Assembly (NCBI GenBank): GCA_033439295.1
Contig: JAVTLE010000004.1
Coordinates: 992,012 to 1,056,011 of the forward strand
From: Deuterostichococcus epilithicus
Lineage: Eukaryota; Chlorophyta; Trebouxiophyceae; Prasiolales; Stichococcaceae
DNA length: 64,000 nt
Reading direction: 5' to 3'
Shown: positions 62,171-64,000 of the stretch, piece by piece
Layout of the letters: each line of letters starts with the position of its first letter
Position numbering within the stretch: position 1 is the stretch's first letter
Program-made: the position numbers and the translations under genes
Notes under the pieces: model-generated
The model's input: the letters and a program-made list of their open reading frames with translations, nothing else
The model's database searches: none
What the model was told of the DNA's origin: nothing

Positions 62171-64000
62171 TAGGCGTCGTTCATCTCCTGCGCCTCGGGC
62201 TGGTTCTGATTGATCATGCCCGGAATGGCCGCCAGCCGCTGCCGCTCCGCCTGCAGGCACCGCGGCACCGCCTTCAGACTCGTTCCATCGAGGTGGCCGT
62301 CGCGGCGGGTGGACGCAGCTACCGACCATGCAAGTGCAGCACGACTGCTGCACGGCCCGTGTGTCCGTCACTCGCAGCTGTGGCCGGCGCTCTTTGGACA
62401 ACGGCTGACAGCGTGAAGGGGGTGCGGTGGCAGCATTTCCGAATTGCCCGCGCGGGGGTGGGAGGGGGGNAGGGGTGTCTCACCTCGCGCTGCTGGGCGG
62501 CCTCCTCCGCGAACAAGTCGGCGTTGTCCTTGTCTGCAAATTGCTTCGTCTGCAGCAGGAAGCCAGCAGAGTAGATGGCGCAGACACGTAAGTAGGCGGC
62601 ACAGGCAAAACTTCCTGTGCCACGATTGTACCGCGACGACGGCTGATCAATGGTGGAATTGTCCCTTGCAGACAGTGGCCGAGCTGGAGCCCACGGTCCA
62701 TGCTCAGCACGGCTGATATATTTCAGGCGAAATAGCTGTTGCCGCATATGCGGACGCGCTGCGCACCTGGACAAGGAAATCGCGCAGATGCGACTTGAAG
62801 GCCGCAAAGTCCAGGTACTCGAACATGCCCGCGACGCACGCCTGCATGAACAACAGGCTGTCAGGTGTCTTGTCTGACATGTAACCAAAGATGGCGGGTG
62901 TCAGGTTTGGGAGGCTTGTGCCCCTGATGACCATCTATACGTACTGCGAAGGAAGCGAGCGCAGCACGAACCCAGACTGATTGGTCCTTCAAACACGAAG
63001 TGCGAGGTGTGCAGACGCTGAACATGAAACCGGCTGCATCCGTGGAAAGCCGGACCTGCACTTGCTGCGGCCGCATGTTGGGGAAGCTGGTCGCCAGCAG
63101 ATTGGTCACGAACTCGTGCACAAAGGCGGCGTTGTTGGGGTACGCCGCCGGGCCTGCATCGCCATTGATGTGCGTTCGACGCTGTTCAGCAGGTGCACAT
63201 GCCCAGTGCACCCCACGCCTGAGTCCTTCTCTGCACGCCCTGGGAGGCTGCGGCACCTCACGGACCGTCCTTGTAGGGACGACACCAAGACGACAACGAA
63301 TGCGATCGATGCAGGCCGCCTGGCGGCTGAGGATGGACTCACCCTTGGCGGAGACATCCCACAGTGGCCCCTTGACGACCTCGCTGCCCGCTACGCTGAA
63401 GAGGTGGTGCAAGATGCGCGCGTGCATCTTGAAGCCCGGCTTGTGGAAGGTGTCTGCGCAGTGTTTGCACGCGTTGGGTTTAGGGTTTAGGGTTTAGGGT
63501 GCTGATGGCTCTGTTCCTTTCTCGCTCAGTCGAGTGAGGCTCACATGACTCGAGTGAGGCACTGTGCTGCTTCCGTGCAGGGGTGCGCCTGCTGACGTGC
63601 TGATGCACAGGATGCCATGCGCTGCACACCGTGCACATGCATACAGCCGCCTACTCGTTCAGCATAGCTCCCTATATCTGTCCACTTACTTAAAACCTGT
63701 CCATCTGACATGAAAGGCGACTACGAAGCACTGACAGATACAGATTAAATTTAAAGGTGGCGCGCACCCGTCATGACGGCAAACACCTCCTGCAGCAGCT
63801 GCAGCTGGTAGGCCTGGTAGAACTGCGTCGCAAAGTCGGAGCCCTCGAAGGAGAGGCAGATCTCCACTAGCAGGTTGAGCCCCGTGTCCGCGATGTTGCG
63901 CTCCGTGTGCCGGAATGCCCTGCGCAGCGGACACACACTCGCATCACCCATGCATGCATCTGTCTCACAGCGCTGGCCCAAGGCAGTCGTGTCTGCTGCT
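62171..64000 (-). CDS. XPO1: Exportin-1 (XPO1/CRM1), C-terminal exons only
   Basis: XPO1 binds leucine-rich nuclear export signals together with Ran-GTP and carries cargo out of the nucleus. The 5' part lies beyond the right edge. Exons here: AFRHTERNIADTGLNLLVEI with ATQFYQAYQLQLLQEVFAVM (63.92-63.77 kb), HKPGFKMHARILHHLFSVAG (63.44-63.34 kb), NNAAFVHEFVTNLLATSFPN with MRPQQVQ (63.17-63.04 kb), VAGMFEYLDFAAFKSHLRDF (62.84-62.76 kb), KQFADKDNADLFAEEAAQQR (62.55-62.49 kb), and AERQRLAAIPGMINQNQ to the TAA at 62171-62173. These match the last HEAT repeats and the conserved C-terminal tail of CRM1. The base at 62470 is unknown (n) and lies in an intron. Confidence 0.95.
63476..63500. repeat. Interstitial telomere-type repeat (TTTAGGG)
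   Basis: Three consecutive TTTAGGG units, the plant and green-algal telomere repeat, sit in an XPO1 intron. On the coding (minus) strand they read CCCTAAA and lie just upstream of the splice acceptor of the HKPGFK exon. Confidence 0.9.

Overview
This is nuclear DNA of a photosynthetic eukaryote, most likely a chlorophyte green alga; a trebouxiophyte is my guess. The genes are dense and intron-rich, mostly with short exons. Introns end in (C/T)TGCAG-like acceptors, and several begin with GC rather than GT. A short TTTAGGG telomere-type run is present. Genes include a plastid-targeted thylakoid protein, an RWP-RK/NLP (NIT2-like) regulator, PEX6 and exportin-1. Coding regions were joined by eye from conserved protein blocks and splice phases. 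Gene ends are more certain than most starts.

Layout. 0.86-7.85 kb (+): peroxin-6. 9.0-10.1 kb (+): small thylakoid protein, possibly LPA2-like. 16.25-10.4 kb (-): secreted PNGase F-like amidase with a PA module. 24.4-17.3 kb (-): secreted GH5 cellulase with six ShK-like repeats nested inside its catalytic domain. 27.3-25.5 kb (-): FkbM-type methyltransferase.

28.4-49.8 kb is an arsenic gene cluster. In order it holds an ArsC-type arsenate reductase (-) head to head with the arsenite exporter ACR3 (+), a bZIP factor (-), ArsH (+), an unidentified multi-span membrane protein (-) head to head with the arsenite methyltransferase ArsM (+), and a TIGR04283-family glycosyltransferase (-), a family tied in bacteria to arsenosugar biosynthesis. 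Together these cover arsenate reduction, arsenite efflux, methylation, organoarsenical oxidation and probably sugar conjugation. Eukaryotic ars genes are usually scattered, so this is the most interesting part of the window.

57.1-50.8 kb (-): NIT2-like RWP-RK/NLP factor with a glutamine-rich tail. 60.9-58.0 kb (-): unidentified multi-span membrane protein. 64.0-62.2 kb (-): C-terminal exons of exportin-1 (XPO1/CRM1), cut by the window edge.

Recurring oddities are decayed copies of exon ends or splice junctions next to the real ones (two in PEX6, one in ArsM), GC-AG introns, and large low-complexity or repeat insertions in conserved enzyme folds. No tRNA, rRNA, transposase or CRISPR array was found.
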